Assembly (NCBI RefSeq): GCF_963082655.1
Contig: NC_081553.1
Coordinates: 43,638,260 to 43,702,259 of the forward strand
DNA from: Stomoxys calcitrans
Taxonomy: Eukaryota > Arthropoda > Insecta > Diptera > Muscidae
Reading direction: 5' to 3'
Length of the DNA stretch: 64,000 bases
The notes below the pieces were generated by a model. The model did no database searches. It worked only from the letters and a program-made list of their open reading frames with translations, and was not told where the DNA came from. The stretch's first letter is position 1; every line of letters begins with the position of its first letter. This document shows positions 48,228 through 59,848 of the stretch, piece after piece. Position numbers and translations under genes: made by a program.

Positions 48228-49087
48228 AGATATTGTGATAGTCGTCGGGGAAAGCGTTTTGCAAAATCTTGGCAAGATTGGTTTATAAATGCGCTTGCAG
48301 TGGCTCTAGGAGTGAAAATCGGGCGATATACGTATATGACAGCTATATCTAAATCTGAACCGATTTCTATGGAAATCACCAGTGACATCGAAAGTCACTA
48401 GGAAATCCTTCCTGCCAACCTACGAGAGAATCGGTTAACAAATAAACACTTTATTGCAATATTACCGAAAATCGGACGAACATATATATGGGAGCTATAT
48501 CTAAATCTGAACTGATTTCAAGCAAATTTCTCAGATATTGTGGTAGTGGTCGGGGAAAGCGCTTGACAAAATTGGCATTTAACTGCGCTTGCTGTGACTC
48601 TAAGAGTGAAAATCGGACGATATTTATATGTATGAGAGCTATATCTAAATCTGAACCGATTTCCCTGAAATTCACCAGTAATGTCGTCTGTCACCAGAAA
48701 ATCCAAATTTCGAGAGAATTGGTTAACATATAATCATTTTTTTTTTTTTGCATTATTACAGCAAATCGAACGATCATATATATGGGAGCTATATCCATAT
48801 CTGAACCGATTTTTTCCAATTTCAATAAGATTCGTCTCTAGGCCGTAAAACATGACTGTACCAAATTTTAAGACGATCGGATGAAAGCTGCGACCTGTAC
48901 TTTGTACGCAAATTAACGTGGACAGAAGGACAGACAGACAGACGGACATGGCTTAATCGAATGCGAAAATGATTCTGAGTCGATCGATATACTTATCAAT
49001 GGGTCTACCTCTCTTGCTTCTGGTTGTTCCAAAGACATGCACTAAGTTACAATACCCTGTACCACAGTAGTGGTGTAGGGTATAAAC
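48228..49087 (-). mobile_element. HINE-like element, sub-family D, inverted
   Basis: Three to four D units (CAGATATTGTGATAGTCGTCG, GGGAGCTATATCTAAATCTG) are followed by TGCGACCTGTACTTTGTACG, GACAGACAGACAGACGG (48927-48945), ATCAATGGGTC and the terminal CCCTGTACCACAGTAGTGGTG. Confidence 0.72.
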
Positions 49088-49305
49088 ATTTTCAGTGGTG
49101 GTTTCCTCCTTCTTATCATGGATATATTTTTGAGCTACTATGCCCTCTCAAAATTTCTCTCCAAAAGGGTGTCGCACTGCGGCACGCCGTTCGGACTCGG
49201 CTACAAAATAGGGAGGCCCCTTACCATTGAGCTTAAACTTGAATGGGACAGCACTCATTTATATGTTAGAAGTTTTCCCCTGTTCCTTCATGGGCGTAGT
49301 TTGCA
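49088..49305 (+). repeat. SINE1 copy 3, 3' portion only
   Basis: It starts at TTTTCAGTGGTGGTTTCC and has GTCGCACTGCGGCACGCC, TTGAGCTTAAACTTGAAT and a tail. The tRNA-like head is missing. It lies between the D element end and the 166-bp satellite. Confidence 0.65.
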
Positions 49306-51757
49306 ATTTTACAAAGGGAATGACTAGATTCCTATGGCGGCGGGTATAAAAACCAACTGTTCATACACCCCTCGTTTTTAATATCTTTAGTATAGTTAAA
49401 GGAATGTTTTTAAACAAAGTTCTTCTGGTTTCTTTTCTTTCTCTCCTTCAATATTTCAAGGTATTGCAAACGGCATGACTAGATTATTATACCCCTTCCT
49501 TTGATGGTGGGTATAAAAACCAACTGTCTATACACCCCTCGTATTTTATATCTTTAGTATAGCCAAAGGAATGTTTTTAAACCGAGTTCTTCTTGTTTCT
49601 TTTCTTTCTCTCCTTCAATATTTCAAGGTATTGCAAACGGCATGACTAGATTATTATACCCCTTCCTTAGTGGTGGGTATAAAAATCAACTGTTCATACA
49701 CCCCTCGTATTTTATATCTTTTGTATAGCCAAAGGAATGTTTTTAAAACGAGTTCTTCTTGTTTGTTTTCCTTCTCTCTTTCAATATTTCAAGGCATTGC
49801 AAACGGCATGACAAGATTATTATACCCCTTCCTATGGTGGTGGGTATAATAACCAACTGTTCATACGCCCCTCGTATCTTATATCTTTAGTATAGCCAAA
49901 GGAATGTTTTTAAACAAAGTTCTTCTGGTTTCTTTTCTTTCCCTCCTTCAATATTTCAAGGTATGACAAACGGAATGACTAGATTATTATACCACTTCCT
50001 ATGATGGTGGGTATAAAAATCAACTGTTCATACACCCCTCGTATTTAATATTTTAGTATAGCTAAAGGAATGTTTTTAAACAAAGTTCTTCTTGTTTCTT
50101 TTCCTTCTCTCCTTCAATATTTCAAGGTATTGCAAACGGCATGACTAGATTATTATACCCCTTCCTTAGTGGTGGGTATAAAAACCAACTGTCCATACAC
50201 CCCTCGTATTTTATATTTTTAGTATAGTCAAAGGAATGTTTTTAAACAGAGTTCTTTTTGTTTCTTTTCTTTCTCTCCTTCAATATTTCAAGGTATTGCA
50301 AACGGCATGACTAGATTATTATACCCCTTCCTACGGTGGTGGGTATAAAAACCAACTGTTTAAACACCCCTCGTATTATATATCTTTAGTATAGCCAAAG
50401 GAATGTTTTTAAACCGAGTTTATTTTCTTTCTCTCCTTCAATATTTCAAGGTATTGCAAACGGCATGACTAGATTATTACACCCCTTCCTTAGTGGTGGT
50501 TATAAAAACCAACTGTTCATACACCCCTCGTATTTTATATCTTTAGTATAGCCAAAGGAATGTTTTTAAACCGAGTTCTTCTTGTTTCTTTTCTTTCTCT
50601 CCTTCAATATTTCAAGGTATTGCAAACGGCATGACTAGATTATTATACCCCTTCCTTAGTGGTGGGTATAAAAATCAACTGTTCATACACCCCTCGTATT
50701 TTATATCTTTGGTATAGCCAAAGGAATGTTTTTAAAACGAGTTCTTCTTGTTTCTTTTCCTTCTCTCTTTCAATATTTCAAGGCATTGCAAACGGCATGA
50801 CAAGATTATTATACCCCTTCCTATGGTGGTGGGTATAATAACCAACTGTTCATACGCCCCTCGTATCTTATATCTTTAGTATAGCCAAAGGAATGTTTTT
50901 AAACAAAGTTCTTCTGGTTTCTTTTCTTTCCCTCCTTCAATATTTCAAGGTATGACAAACGGAATGACTAGATTATTATACCACTTCCTATGATGGTGGG
51001 TATAAAAATCAACTGTTCATACACCCCTCGTATTTAATATTTTAGTATAGCTAAAGGAATGTTTTTAAACAAAGTTCTTCTTGTTTCTTTTCTTTCTCTC
51101 CTTCAATATTTCAAGGTATTGCAAACGGCATGACTAGATTATTATACCCCTTCCTTAGTGGTGGGTATAAAAACCAACTGTTGATACACCCCTCGTATTT
51201 TATATCTTTAGTATAGCCAAAGGAATGTTTTTAAACCGAGTTCTTCTTGTTTCTTTTCCTTCTCTCTTTCAATATTTCAAGGTATTACAAACGGAATGAC
51301 TAGATTATTATACCCCTTCCTTTGGTGGTGGGTATAAAAACCAACTGTTCATACACCCCTCGTATTTTATATCTTTAGTATAGCCAAAGCAATGATTTTA
51401 AACAGAGTTCTTCTTGTTTGTTTTCTTTCTCTCCTTCAATATTTCAAGGTATTGCAAACGGCATGACTAGATTATTATACCCCTTTCTCTGGTGGTGGGT
51501 AAAAAAACCAACTGTTCATACATCCCTCGTATTTTATATCTTTAGTATAGCCAAAGGATTGTTTTTAAACCGAGTTTTTCTTGTTTCTTTTCTTTCTCTC
51601 TTTCAATATTTCAAGATATTACAAACGGAATAACTGGGTTATTATACCCCTTCCTATAGTGGTGGGTATAAAAACCAACTGTTCATACATCCCTCGTATT
51701 TTATGTATTTAGTATAGCCAAAGGAATGTTTTTAATCAAAGTTCTTCTTGTTTCTCT
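49306..51757. repeat. 166/167-bp satellite built on an HINE terminus
   Basis: The start of CGG(C/A)ATGACTAGATTAT recurs at 49471, 49638, 49804, 49971, 50137, 50303, 50461, 50627, 50793, 50960, 51126, 51292, 51459 and 51626. The spacing is 166-167 except for one 158-bp unit. Each unit contains CCTTCCTATGGTGGTGGGTATA, the terminus of the B/A elements, followed by AACCAACTGTTCATACACCCC and TTTAGTATAGCCAAAGGAATG, CTTTCTCTCCTTCAATATTTC. Variants recur with a 989-bp shift (for example ATGACAAGATTAT at about 49809 and 50798), a six-unit higher-order repeat. The open frame at 51418-51633 is spurious. Confidence 0.92.
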
Positions 51758-53768
51758 CTTGCCTTATTTTGTGTTTGGTTTCGTTAATGAGAATCGATTC
51801 TTGTTTTGCCTACAACATACGGGTTATGGTAAAGGGGTACCAGCCCGCCAACTTCTTTTTCTCTGGGCCAGCGCCTTTCTGACTGACATTTTAATCTCTT
51901 CAATAGTTTAGCAATAGCGTGTGTCTTCAAAAGTCACAAACAACACATACGATAATTTCAAGACTTAAAGTGGAATATTTTTAGCACACAACTCAATTAA
52001 AAGGAGTAAATATTGTGCTTTGATATATGACATCGTTTGTCTTTCCAGCAGCAGTCTGTGCTTAAGCACTTGTTCTTCTACCCCTCTCCGTATTTTTTGC
52101 GGGTTTAATAAAAAAAATATGCATTGCCATTTTTATAGCCACCATTGAATGTGTCTGATTTTATATTTCCTCTCTGGTTTTCGAAAATTAATTTATTTTA
52201 TTGCCTTGGTAGGATTTTGTTTTTGCAGCTGCTCGCACGGCAAAAAGGCAGGAATATTTCAAAGCATTTTTGTATTGCCTCCTTTATCAGAGCAACTCTT
52301 TTTTTTTTTGTTTTGCGGTTCATGCAACCAGTTATGCAGTCATTTCATAGTGAATTTATTGTTGGAAGGTGTAAAAGTTGTCGCTCTAGTTTTTATTTCT
52401 AAAACGATTTGGCTTTTCTTCGCCATTGCGTTTTTCTTTGCTTGCGTACTTTAAAAATCAATTTATCCCTGGATTATCTGCGTAGAGGGGTGGGGAAGAG
52501 GAGCTATGAGAACAGGATGCTCTATGCGATTATTTATTCTGTGCTAACGTGCTAAATTGAATTTCGTTTAGGCAAAGATTTATCACTTGCTTGGGAGTTG
52601 TCTGCTGATTTCCTCCCAAAGAAGGAAATCATTTTGGAGTTAGAAGATAAAGCAGCCAGTGGATGGATGATATGGAAGCTAAAAAGAGTTTGAGGCATAG
52701 CAAATTCTTAAACTTAAAATATTTTCAAAGTTTGGTAAATGTTTGTTTTATGCTAATTATATTCGAAAGAAGAAAAAGGAGTCAGCAATTTTGCCTTTAG
52801 ACTGAACTTCATTTCTCTACCCATGCTATCATGCCCTTAGTTGTTTACTCCAAAACCACTTTCTGGTCTCCATCAATGCCTTGGTAGCCACAGCAACTCC
52901 ACTTTGATTAATTTCAAAACTTTCTTAAAAATAGAACACAAACATTTCTAAGCAATCATGCACACATAATGCATCATAACGTGGCCACCACATATGCTTC
53001 CCAGAAACCCTTGTACGAACTCGTTAACACATTTTTGTAGCTTTGATGCTTTGTTTCTTGGCAATTGAGGTCTTAAATAACAATAGCAGACCACCAGCAT
53101 TCCAATTACTGCAAGTCAAAGCGATGTACAATAGTACCAACCCAATCCAGCCCAACTGGACTAGTCATCACACTCAAGTCCATAGAGCAAGAGAACATCA
53201 CAGAAAAACAAAAAAATGTCCTCCACTTGGCCATAAATAAGAAAATCTCCAATGACCACAACTTCTTAGTTATTGCGGTAAGCCACATAAGATGCACTTG
53301 TGCACTTGGCACTTGGCACTCGGCACTTGGCACTAGGACTCTATACTCCACCTCGTTGGCGGTGATAGCGTGTAGGCCTACAACATAATGTTTTGCACAT
53401 ACAACAACTCGTGTTGCATGGTGATATGCTTTATGTATCCTGTCATATTTAGCTGAAACTATTTTTTCGTCGTCTCACTTTGTGTCCTCTTGTGTGACGT
53501 TCCTATTTGCAATGGGCCATAGTCAACTGAGAGATGGTAAAAGCAAGACATTCCACTTTGATTTAGAAACACTCCACTAAATGGACAATCATCCATAAGG
53601 AAACTGTCGGCAGCTGCCATTATTTCCACTCATTTGAAGCAGCAGCAGCAACAGCAGCTTCAACAGGCAATAAAGTAATGGAAGGGACATAACAGAGATG
53701 ATAAACTTCTAAGTATGGTACCAAACCAAAAAAAAAAAATCTTTCTAAAATTTCGATAAAAAAAAATT
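51758..53768. other. Non-repetitive interval, no gene recognised
   Basis: Open frames at 52145-52402 and 52149-52454 (hydrophobic, Cys/Phe-rich) and 53043-53240 have no recognisable domain. A short minisatellite lies at 53297-53336 and (CAG)n at 53640-53658. Confidence 0.4.
53297..53336. repeat. 7-bp minisatellite (GGCACTT)n
   Basis: Five to six copies of (T/G)GCACTTG or a one-base variant. Confidence 0.8.
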
Positions 53769-55119
53769 CGGTGTTTTGGAGAGTGGGGTGGTCCCCCAAT
53801 CACTAAGCCCTGAAAATATATCAGCAATGTGCTCTATACTCATATATTTGAACCGTATATTGCCATTGGCCTCGAAATTGGATATCAAATTCGTTTTCTA
53901 ATCTCAAATACCTTTCACTTAAACCCCATATTGAAAAAACCAGCAAATATGTCCGGTTTGGGGTGTGGGCCCTTAAAACTATGAATATCGAGCTCCACTC
54001 TCTTGAAGACCCAAATTGTCTTGAAGATCAAATACGTCCTTCTTGGGGGATATTATGGTGGTAGGACGTGCCCTAGACAGTTGATGTCAGATTCATGGTC
54101 TACTTCCAAATACCCGTCATTTGAGCTCCATTTTTCCATAGTCGGCAAATATGACCGGTTTGGGGAGTGTTTTGGGGGATAGGGTGGCCACTCAGTGACT
54201 TGGCTTTGAAAATATATATCAGATTCGTGTTCTACTCTAAAATAGCTCTTATTTGAGTCTCATATTGTAATGGTCAGCAAATACTTCCCATTTGGTTGTG
54301 TTTTGGGGATGGGGTGGCCTCAAAGACACTTTTCCCCAACATTAATATCAGATTCGTACTTTACTTCGAAAGACCTTTCATTTGAGCCCCATATTGCTAT
54401 GGTTGTAAATTTGTCTTCTTTGGGGCATGTTCTCGGAGCGGCCCCTCCAAACACTTGGTCACACATCTGGATATCAGGTTCGTATTCTACACTCAGATAC
54501 CTTGTATTTAAGCCCCATATTGCCGTGGTCAGTAAATAAGTCATGTTTGGGGGTGTTTTTTGGGGAAGGAATGGACCCCCAGAAACTTTTTCCCAAATTT
54601 GTATATCAGATTCGTATACTACTCGCAAATATCTTTCATGTGAGTCCCATATTGTCATGGTCGGTAAATATGTCCGATTTGGGGTGTTTTGGGGGTTGGG
54701 GTGGTCCCCTAACACTTAGTCCGACAATTGGATATCAGATACGTTTTCTTATCCCAAATTCCTTTCATTTAAGTCCCATATTATCGTGATTGGTCTAAAT
54801 ATATGTTTAGTAGGTTTAAGGGTGAAGCGGTCCCCCTAGGTACCCCATCCGAAATTTTGATACCAAATTTTATTTTTAGAGCACTATATGAGAGCACACA
54901 AAATTTCGCTTAAATCGCAACACACATCTCCGTGATCTGGCGTTTCTGAAAATTAGGGTAAGGGGGAGGGTCCACCCCCCTTCAGATATCAAAAATTTAA
55001 ACATTCTTTTACCACGGTATCATTATGCACCAAAATCGGTTCAGCCGTTTCTGAGTCTATAAGGAACACACAAACAAACAAACCTACAAAGAAACACAAA
55101 TTGATTTTTATATATAAGA
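53769..55119 (-). mobile_element. Helitron-like element E with intact 5' end, minus strand
   Basis: About nine ~130-bp units (GAGCCCCATATTGCTATGG, TTGGGGTGTTTTGGGG) are followed by the 5' sub-terminal block (GGTTCAGCCGTTTCTGAGTC) and the 5' end. On the minus strand that end reads TCTTATATATAAAAATC then AATTTGTGTTTC. The terminal TC occupies 55119-55118. The next base starts a CTAG 3' terminus on the same strand. The left (3') side is lost near 53769. Confidence 0.72.
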
Positions 55120-56272
55120 CTAGCTTAACCGGGGCCGCTCCGATGTTTGGGGGTACGCCCTTAATCACCCCCTTAACTGAACTTTATTTCCGACCATAGC
55201 AATATGGAGCTCAAATCAACGGTATTTGGGAGTAAAGAACGAATTTGGTACCTATTTTCAGGGCAAAGTGCCGTTGGCCACCCCAGTCCCAAAACATCCT
55301 CCAAATGGTTCATGTTTATCGACTGTGGGACTTGGGAGTGGAGAAGGAATTTGATACTCATATTTGAGTCGAAATGCCTGAGGTGCCATCCCTACCCTAC
55401 CAAGCCCATCTCATTACTCTAATTTTCAATAATACCAGATCTCGGAGATTGTTAATGCGATTGAAAGGTATTGGAGACTAAAACCATCCACCAAACGGTT
55501 CATATTTAACGACTGCGGCAATACGGGGCTCAATCACGACAATATAGAGATCAAACGAAAGATGCTTGAGAGAAAAAAAAAACGAATTTGATATCCAATT
55601 GAATAACCATACGTTTGCATTTATAAGCATTAAACTATTTGGGATGGAAATTGATTGATTTTCGGGAAATTTATACTCATTTTTTTGGACAAAGACCTTG
55701 GGGTCCACAACACCCTGAAACAGAATTTATTTACCAATCATGCCAATATGGGCCTCATATAAAATGTATTTGAAAGTAGAGTATGAAGCTTATATTTGCT
55801 TTGAGGGCCAAGTGTCTGCGTAGCCACCCCACTCCCGAAATACCCCCTAAACCGGAAATATTTACCAAAACGGTAATATAGGTAGAGAAAAAATTTGCCC
55901 AGGAACCGTGCAGGGGCAAACTTCTCACACACCAATGAATGGTTTCCGATTCAATAAAACCCAATGAAAAAGGACCTTGTCCCATAGCCGAGTCTGAATG
56001 GCGTGCCGCAGTGAGACACCTCTTAGGGGAGAATTTTTTACATAACCATGCATGGCATGGTACCTCGCAAATGTCGCCAGGATTTAAAGGGGTTAACCAC
56101 TGCTTTAAATTTTTTCGATGTTTTCGACAGGATTTGAACACAGGCGTGCAGCGTCATAGGCGAACATAGGTTACAGTGGCGCGAATTTGATATCCACGGG
56201 CATTTTGCCCACACTATAAAAAGATATTAGGGAGTTAAAGAAGGAGCCGCGGAGCTGTCCCGGTTCGGCTAG
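55120..56272 (+). mobile_element. Helitron-like element E with CTAG at both edges and an internal SINE
   Basis: The left edge (CTAGCTTAACCGGGGCCGC) and right edge (CCCGGTTCGGCTAG, ending 56272, next base T) are inverted relative to each other over about 22 bp. The body reads in plus orientation (GACCATAGCAATATGGAGCTC). The left edge therefore looks like a minus-strand 3' terminus fused to a plus-strand element. From about 55620 to 56272 it is colinear with 61320-61982, including a SINE in the same place. Confidence 0.62.
55885..56180 (-). mobile_element. SINE1 copy 4, inverted, inside a Helitron
   Basis: On the minus strand it has a diverged head (GTTCAAATCCTG at the B box), the body (GCCATGCATGGTTATG, CACTGCGGCACGCCATTC) and the tail (GGCAAATTTTTTCTC). 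Confidence 0.7.
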
Positions 56273-56289
56273 TATTGTATAAAAAATCT

Positions 56290-57585
56290 CGACGAAATTT
56301 TTTGAGAAAATTAATATTGATAGGCATCCTGCAGACAGTCCAATATGGTTTTGTGGAATTCTGTATATGCAATAACTTGTGAAACATTTACGAAATTTTA
56401 CGGTTGACAAATGACAACAAACTACCCAAAATCTGACAAACACATAAATGGGAGCTATATCTAAATCTGAATCGATTTTGACCAAACTTTATGGATATTG
56501 TGAAAGTCGTCGAAGAAAGCGTTGTACAAAATTTTGGGAAGATTGGTCAATAAATGCGCTTGCAGTGGGTCTAGGAGAAAATTGGGCGATGTATATATAT
56601 ATACGGGAGCTATATTTAAATCTGAACCGATTTCTACGAAATTAACCATTAATATCGCGAGTAATAAGAAAACCTTTCCTGCCGAATTTCGAGAGAATCG
56701 GTTAACAAATGATCATTTTATTGCTGTATTACTGCAAATCGGACGAACATATATACGGGAGCTATATCCAAATCTGAACCGATTTCTATGAAATTCACCA
56801 GTAATATTGAGAGTCAAGAGAAAATCCTTCCTAGCAAATTTCAAGATAATCGGTCAACAAATGACCATTTTATTGCTGTATTACTGCAAATCGGACGAAC
56901 ATATAAACGGGAGCTATATGCAAATCTGAACCGATTTGTATGAAATTCACCAGTAATATTGAGAGTCAAGAGAAAATCCTTCCTAGCAAATTTCAAGATA
57001 ATCGGTCAACAAATGACCATTTTATTGCTGTATTACTGCAAATCGGACGAACATATATGTGGGAGCTATATGCAAATCTGAACCGATTTCTATGAAATTT
57101 ACCAGTAATATTGAGAGTCAAGAGAAAATCCTTCATACCAAATTTCAAAAGAATCGGTTAACAAATGATCATTTTATTGGTGTATTACTGCAAATCGGAC
57201 GAACATATATATAGGGGCTATATCCAAATCTGAACCGATTTCTATGAAATTTACCAGTAATGTTGGGAGTCATAAGAAAACCCTTCCTACCAAATTTCAA
57301 GAGAATCGGTTAACAACTGATCATTTTGTTGCTATATTACTGCAAATCGGACGAACATATATATGGCAGCTATATTCAAATCTGAATCGATTTTTTTCCA
57401 ATTTCAATAGGCTTGGTCTCCAGGCCGAAAAATATGCCCATACCCAATTTGAAGACGATCGGATGAAAATTGCGACCTGTAGTTTGTACACAAATAAACA
57501 TGGACAGACGGACGGACACACAGACAGACAGACGGACAGACCGATGGACATAGCTAAATCGAATCAGAAAGTAATTCATTACAGG
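56290..57585 (-). mobile_element. HINE-like element, sub-family D, inverted
   Basis: Six to seven D units are anchored at ATCGGACGAACATATA 56740, 56892, 57044, 57196 and 57348, all exactly 152 bp apart. The leader (TGCGACCTGTAGTTTGTAC), a long GACGGACACACAGACAG type tract (57503-57543) and CGAATCAGAAAGTAATTC follow. The outer terminus is missing. The open frame at 57244-57639 crosses units and leader. Confidence 0.78.
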
Positions 57586-58439
57586 AATTTATTTTCAAAA
57601 AAAAATTGTAAGTATGTAGAAAAATTTCGCTTCAAATAATTATACGAAGTTTTCAGTGGTACCATTCTATTCATACCATTTGTCATCCCTGTTACTCAAA
57701 GTAGGTACTGCAAAAAATCGTATCGTTATGTGTTTGCGATTCATAGTGTGTCCATAGCTGTGTTTACACTTGTGGTCTCAGGTGTATTGATGTGAAGCAG
57801 CAGTAGGTAGGAAAGTAGTACGACGTATCGTGTCGTACCATCTTTTTGTTCTCTATCTTCTTTTAACTCATTTTAATTACCAAATATGTCATGGTGAAGA
57901 AGTTCAACTCAACCCAAGTATTGGCAAGGAGCTATACAAAGAAGTGAATTGGTAGAGCCTACATTGAAAGTCGCAGGCTGCAAACAAAAATAGAAAAAAC
58001 GCAACGAATTTACACACGCATATCTTCTTTGCAGTGTGCATACAAAAAGGCAATATTAGAAAAACCATAACAAATTAATTAGGAATATAAGTGGAATTTA
58101 GCCCAAGGGAAATGGTGGTCGCTGCAAAAACGTCTCTCTCTCTTTATGAAAAAATGTAGCAAACGCCTAATGAAGGCACTAAGATTCCAATTAATTGTTT
58201 CATTATTACAAATACTTTATTGATTGCCATAGTGCGTGCAGCACAGCAAGGAATTGAAATAGGAAAGACTGGTTTTTTTTATTCAGATTAATTTTATGGT
58301 TAATTAAAAATAAATAAATATGGCTAAAAGAAGACTTCATGACATAAAGGATCATGGAAACAATGTTGCCTTCAATGGCGGTACCTACAGTAATGGAGCA
58401 GTTGAGTTGAATAGCTGCGGGAATTGATTGAAAGTGTTT
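57586..58439. other. Non-repetitive interval, no gene recognised
   Basis: Contains TCTCTCTCTTT near 58133. No recognisable domain in short open frames. Confidence 0.35.
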
Positions 58440-59629
58440 TTTATACCCTACACCACCACTGTGGCTCAGGGTATTATAAGTTTGTGCATTTGTTGGCAAC
58501 GCTAAAAGGGAAAAGAGGTAGACCCATTGATAAGTATACCGATCGACTCAGAATCACTTTCTGATTCGATTTAGCCATGTCCGTCTGTCCGTATGTGAGT
58601 CCATGTATTCTTGTGCAGGTCGTATTTGTTGTCCAATCATCACGAAATTTTGCACATATCACTGTTTTGGTCCGAGGACGGACGCTATTGATTTTGGTAA
58701 AAATCGGTTCAGATTTAGATATAGCTGCCATATATAGGCATCGCCCGATTTCCACTTAAGTGACCGTAGTAGCTAAAATTTTCAACCGATCTGTACAAAA
58801 TTTGGCATGGATTGTTTTCTTACTGATTTTAACATATTGGCAAAATTTTATCCAAATCGGTTCAGATTTAAATATAGCTGCCATATATAGGTATCCCCCG
58901 ATTTCCACTTAAATGGCCGTAGTAGCTACAATTTCAAACCGATCTGCACAAAATTTGGCATGGATTATTTTGTTATCTATCTTAACATATCTGCTAAATT
59001 TCATCAAAATCGGTTCAGATTTAGATAAAGCTCCCATATATATGTATCGCCCGATTTGCACTTAAATGGCCGTAGTAGCTACAGTTTCCAACCGATCTGC
59101 ACAAAATTTGGCATGGATTGTGTTTTTTCTGATCTTAACATATTTGCTAAATTTCATCAAAATCGGTTCAGATGTAGATATAGCTCCCATATATATGTAT
59201 CGCCCGATTTGCACTTAAATGGCCGTAGAAACTATAATTTTCAACCGATCTGTACAAAATTTAGCATGGATTGTTTTGTTACTGATTTTTACATATTTGC
59301 AAAATTTTATGCAAATCGGTTCAGATTTAGCAATAGCTCCCATATATAGGTATCGCCCGATTTGCACCTATATGGCCGTAATAGCTAAAATTTTCAACCG
59401 ATCTGCACAAAATTTGGCAGGGATTGTGTTGTTTCTGATCTTAACACATTTGCAAAATTTCCTCAAAATCGGTTCAGATTTAGATATAGCTCCCATGTAT
59501 ATGTATCGTCCGATTTCCACTTATATGGCAGTAATAACAACAAATTTCGAACGATCGGCACAAAATTTGGCACAGATTGTTTTGTTACTGATCTTAACAT
59601 ATTTGTGAAATTTCATCAAAATCGGTTCA
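58440..59629 (+). mobile_element. HINE-like element, sub-family C
   Basis: The left end is TATACCCTACACCACCACTGTGG. ATCAATGGGTC appears inverted, then GAATCACTTTCTGATTCG, a short GTCCGTCTGTCCG tract (58579-58591) and about six units anchored at CGG 59011, 59164, 59317 and 59470, exactly 153 bp apart. It joins a Helitron fragment at about 59629. Confidence 0.77.
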
Positions 59630-59848
59630 CTTTTGGGACCAAGTGTCTGGGGGTCTACCACACCCCAAGAAGGATTCTTACTGACCATTGCAAAGTGGGG
59701 TTTAACTAAAAGGTACTTGAGTGTAGAAAAATCCATAGGAAAATTGGAATAAATTTTCAACTACAATTACGCAGAAATGTTCAAATTTAGAGTACTTCTC
59801 TTCAACATAGCAAAATCGGGCGTAACAGAGCGGGCCGGGCTCAGCTAG
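59630..59848 (+). mobile_element. Helitron-like 3' fragment
   Basis: The last unit (GACCAAGTGTCTGGGGGTC, GACCATTGCAAAGTGGGG) and the 3' end GAGCGGGCCGGGCTCAGCTAG (CTAG at 59845-59848) are followed directly by the TC of the next element. GAGC..GCTC flanking GGGCCGG could form the short terminal hairpin expected of Helitrons. Confidence 0.7.

Noticed and set aside
49306..51757. CRISPR-like array of regular repeats
   Set aside because: The whole 166-bp unit is repeated with no unique spacers, and the genome is eukaryotic.
52145..52454. Two overlapping hydrophobic open frames in non-repetitive DNA
   Set aside because: Neither shows a signal peptide pattern followed by a domain, nor any splice-bounded exon evidence; not enough to call a gene.
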